Assembly: GCF_000016645.1 (NCBI RefSeq)
Contig: NC_009441.1
Coordinates: forward strand, 5,456,001-5,520,000
DNA length: 64,000 nucleotides
Direction: 5' to 3'
DNA from: Flavobacterium johnsoniae UW101
GTDB lineage: Bacteria > Bacteroidota > Bacteroidia > Flavobacteriales > Flavobacteriaceae
Part shown: positions 63,738-64,000 of the stretch, in pieces
How positions within the stretch are numbered: position 1 is the stretch's first letter
Layout of the letters: every line of letters begins with the position of its first letter
Notes under the pieces: model-generated
The model's input: the letters and a program-made list of their open reading frames with translations, nothing else
What the model was told of the DNA's origin: nothing
Database searches by the model: none
Position numbers and translations under genes: made by a program

Positions 63738-64000
63738 TTGAACGAAATCCGAAAATTAAAATTCGATATAAAACTCAAAAATCATATATGGTTTTGGGGA
63801 AGCTACTTTACTCTCAACTTTTTACGATGGGGTGCTTACTTTAATGATTATCCTTATTCGTTTAAATCAAACTTAATTGAGTTTTCGCTGCATATACCTT
63901 TAGTATATTTCAATCTTTTTATTTTAGTTCCAAAATACGTTCTAAAACAAAAATATATTACTTACACCGCAGCGTTAATCACAAGCTTATTTGGGATATA
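63738..64000 (+). CDS. Membrane sensor histidine kinase, LytS-type, N-terminal part (runs off window)
   Basis: Frame open from a TTG at 63738 to the window end (87 codons). It encodes an N-terminal basic helix (NEIRKLKFDIKLKNH) and then hydrophobic stretches (IWFWGSYFTLNFLRW, NLIEFSLHIPLVYFNLFILVPKYVL, ITYTAALITSLFGI), the look of the multi-TM part of Bacteroidota His_kinase (LytS-type) sensors. No ATG lies near the conserved start, so TTG is proposed. In F. johnsoniae the chitin locus is bordered by a two-component sensor and a LytTR regulator, and this gene is in the matching place. The kinase domain lies outside the window, so the call rests on context and membrane pattern. Confidence 0.6.
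   Translation, partial: MNEIRKLKFDIKLKNHIWFWGSYFTLNFLRWGAYFNDYPYSFKSNLIEFSLHIPLVYFNLFILVPKYVLKQKYITYTAALITSLFGI

Overview
The window reads as a low-GC Bacteroidota chromosome, almost certainly a Flavobacterium close to F. johnsoniae. Evidence: type IX secretion (T9SS) sorting domains of both types, PorP/SprF and PorE-like proteins, SusC/SusD pairs, DUF3822, -7 boxes of the form TAnnTTTG, and a chitin locus in the gene order known for F. johnsoniae (ChiA, GH20, NagB, SusD, SusC, ChiB, SusD, SusC, then a divergent sensor). No phage, IS element, CRISPR array, tRNA or rRNA was seen. The only RNA gene recognised is rnpB. Layout: 1-8.6 kb holds the tail of a beta-propeller protein, a RecD-like helicase, DUF3822 plus rsmD, a TonB-dependent outer-membrane barrel, and a histidine kinase/response regulator pair. 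8.6-13 kb holds a dicarboxylate symporter, rnpB, a parDE-type toxin-antitoxin pair with its operator, and a BON lipoprotein next to a BON-LysM (Kbp-like) protein. 13.2-15 kb is dnaX, split by an A10 tract whose downstream sequence stays open in the -1 frame. This is best read as programmed slippage giving a 361-residue gamma and a full tau. 15-20 kb holds a flavodoxin-fold oxidoreductase, a Crp/Fnr regulator and a sixA-ppk1-ppx polyphosphate cluster. 20.4-31.7 kb is a surface-adhesion cassette: a small secreted cysteine-containing protein, a 2588-residue vWA adhesin with 7 x 88-residue and 3 x 90-residue tandem repeats and a type B T9SS C-terminal domain, then its likely private PorP/SprF-like and PorE-like partners. 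31.8-42.9 kb is housekeeping and small genes: a CAP lipoprotein, pdxH, rnz, a STAS-like protein, pyrB, an unknown gene, pyrR, an ABC-F ATPase, a TlpA-type thioredoxin, an XRE regulator divergent from a small unknown gene across a perfect palindrome, and a DUF3592 gene bracketed by two identical 42-bp terminators. 43.2-64 kb is the chitin utilisation locus. Here ChiA (two GH18 domains, secreted by T9SS) and ChiB (GH18 lipoprotein) cut chitin, two SusC/SusD pairs import oligosaccharides, GH20 releases GlcNAc, and a NagB-LmbE fusion feeds amino sugar to central metabolism. Both susC-like genes carry nearly the same ~85-bp upstream block, so they are probably switched by one signal. The divergent sensor kinase that starts at the right edge is the likely input. 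Intergenic DNA is rich in short palindromic repeat families typical of flavobacteria. In two places such a repeat sits exactly where the -33 promoter element falls.
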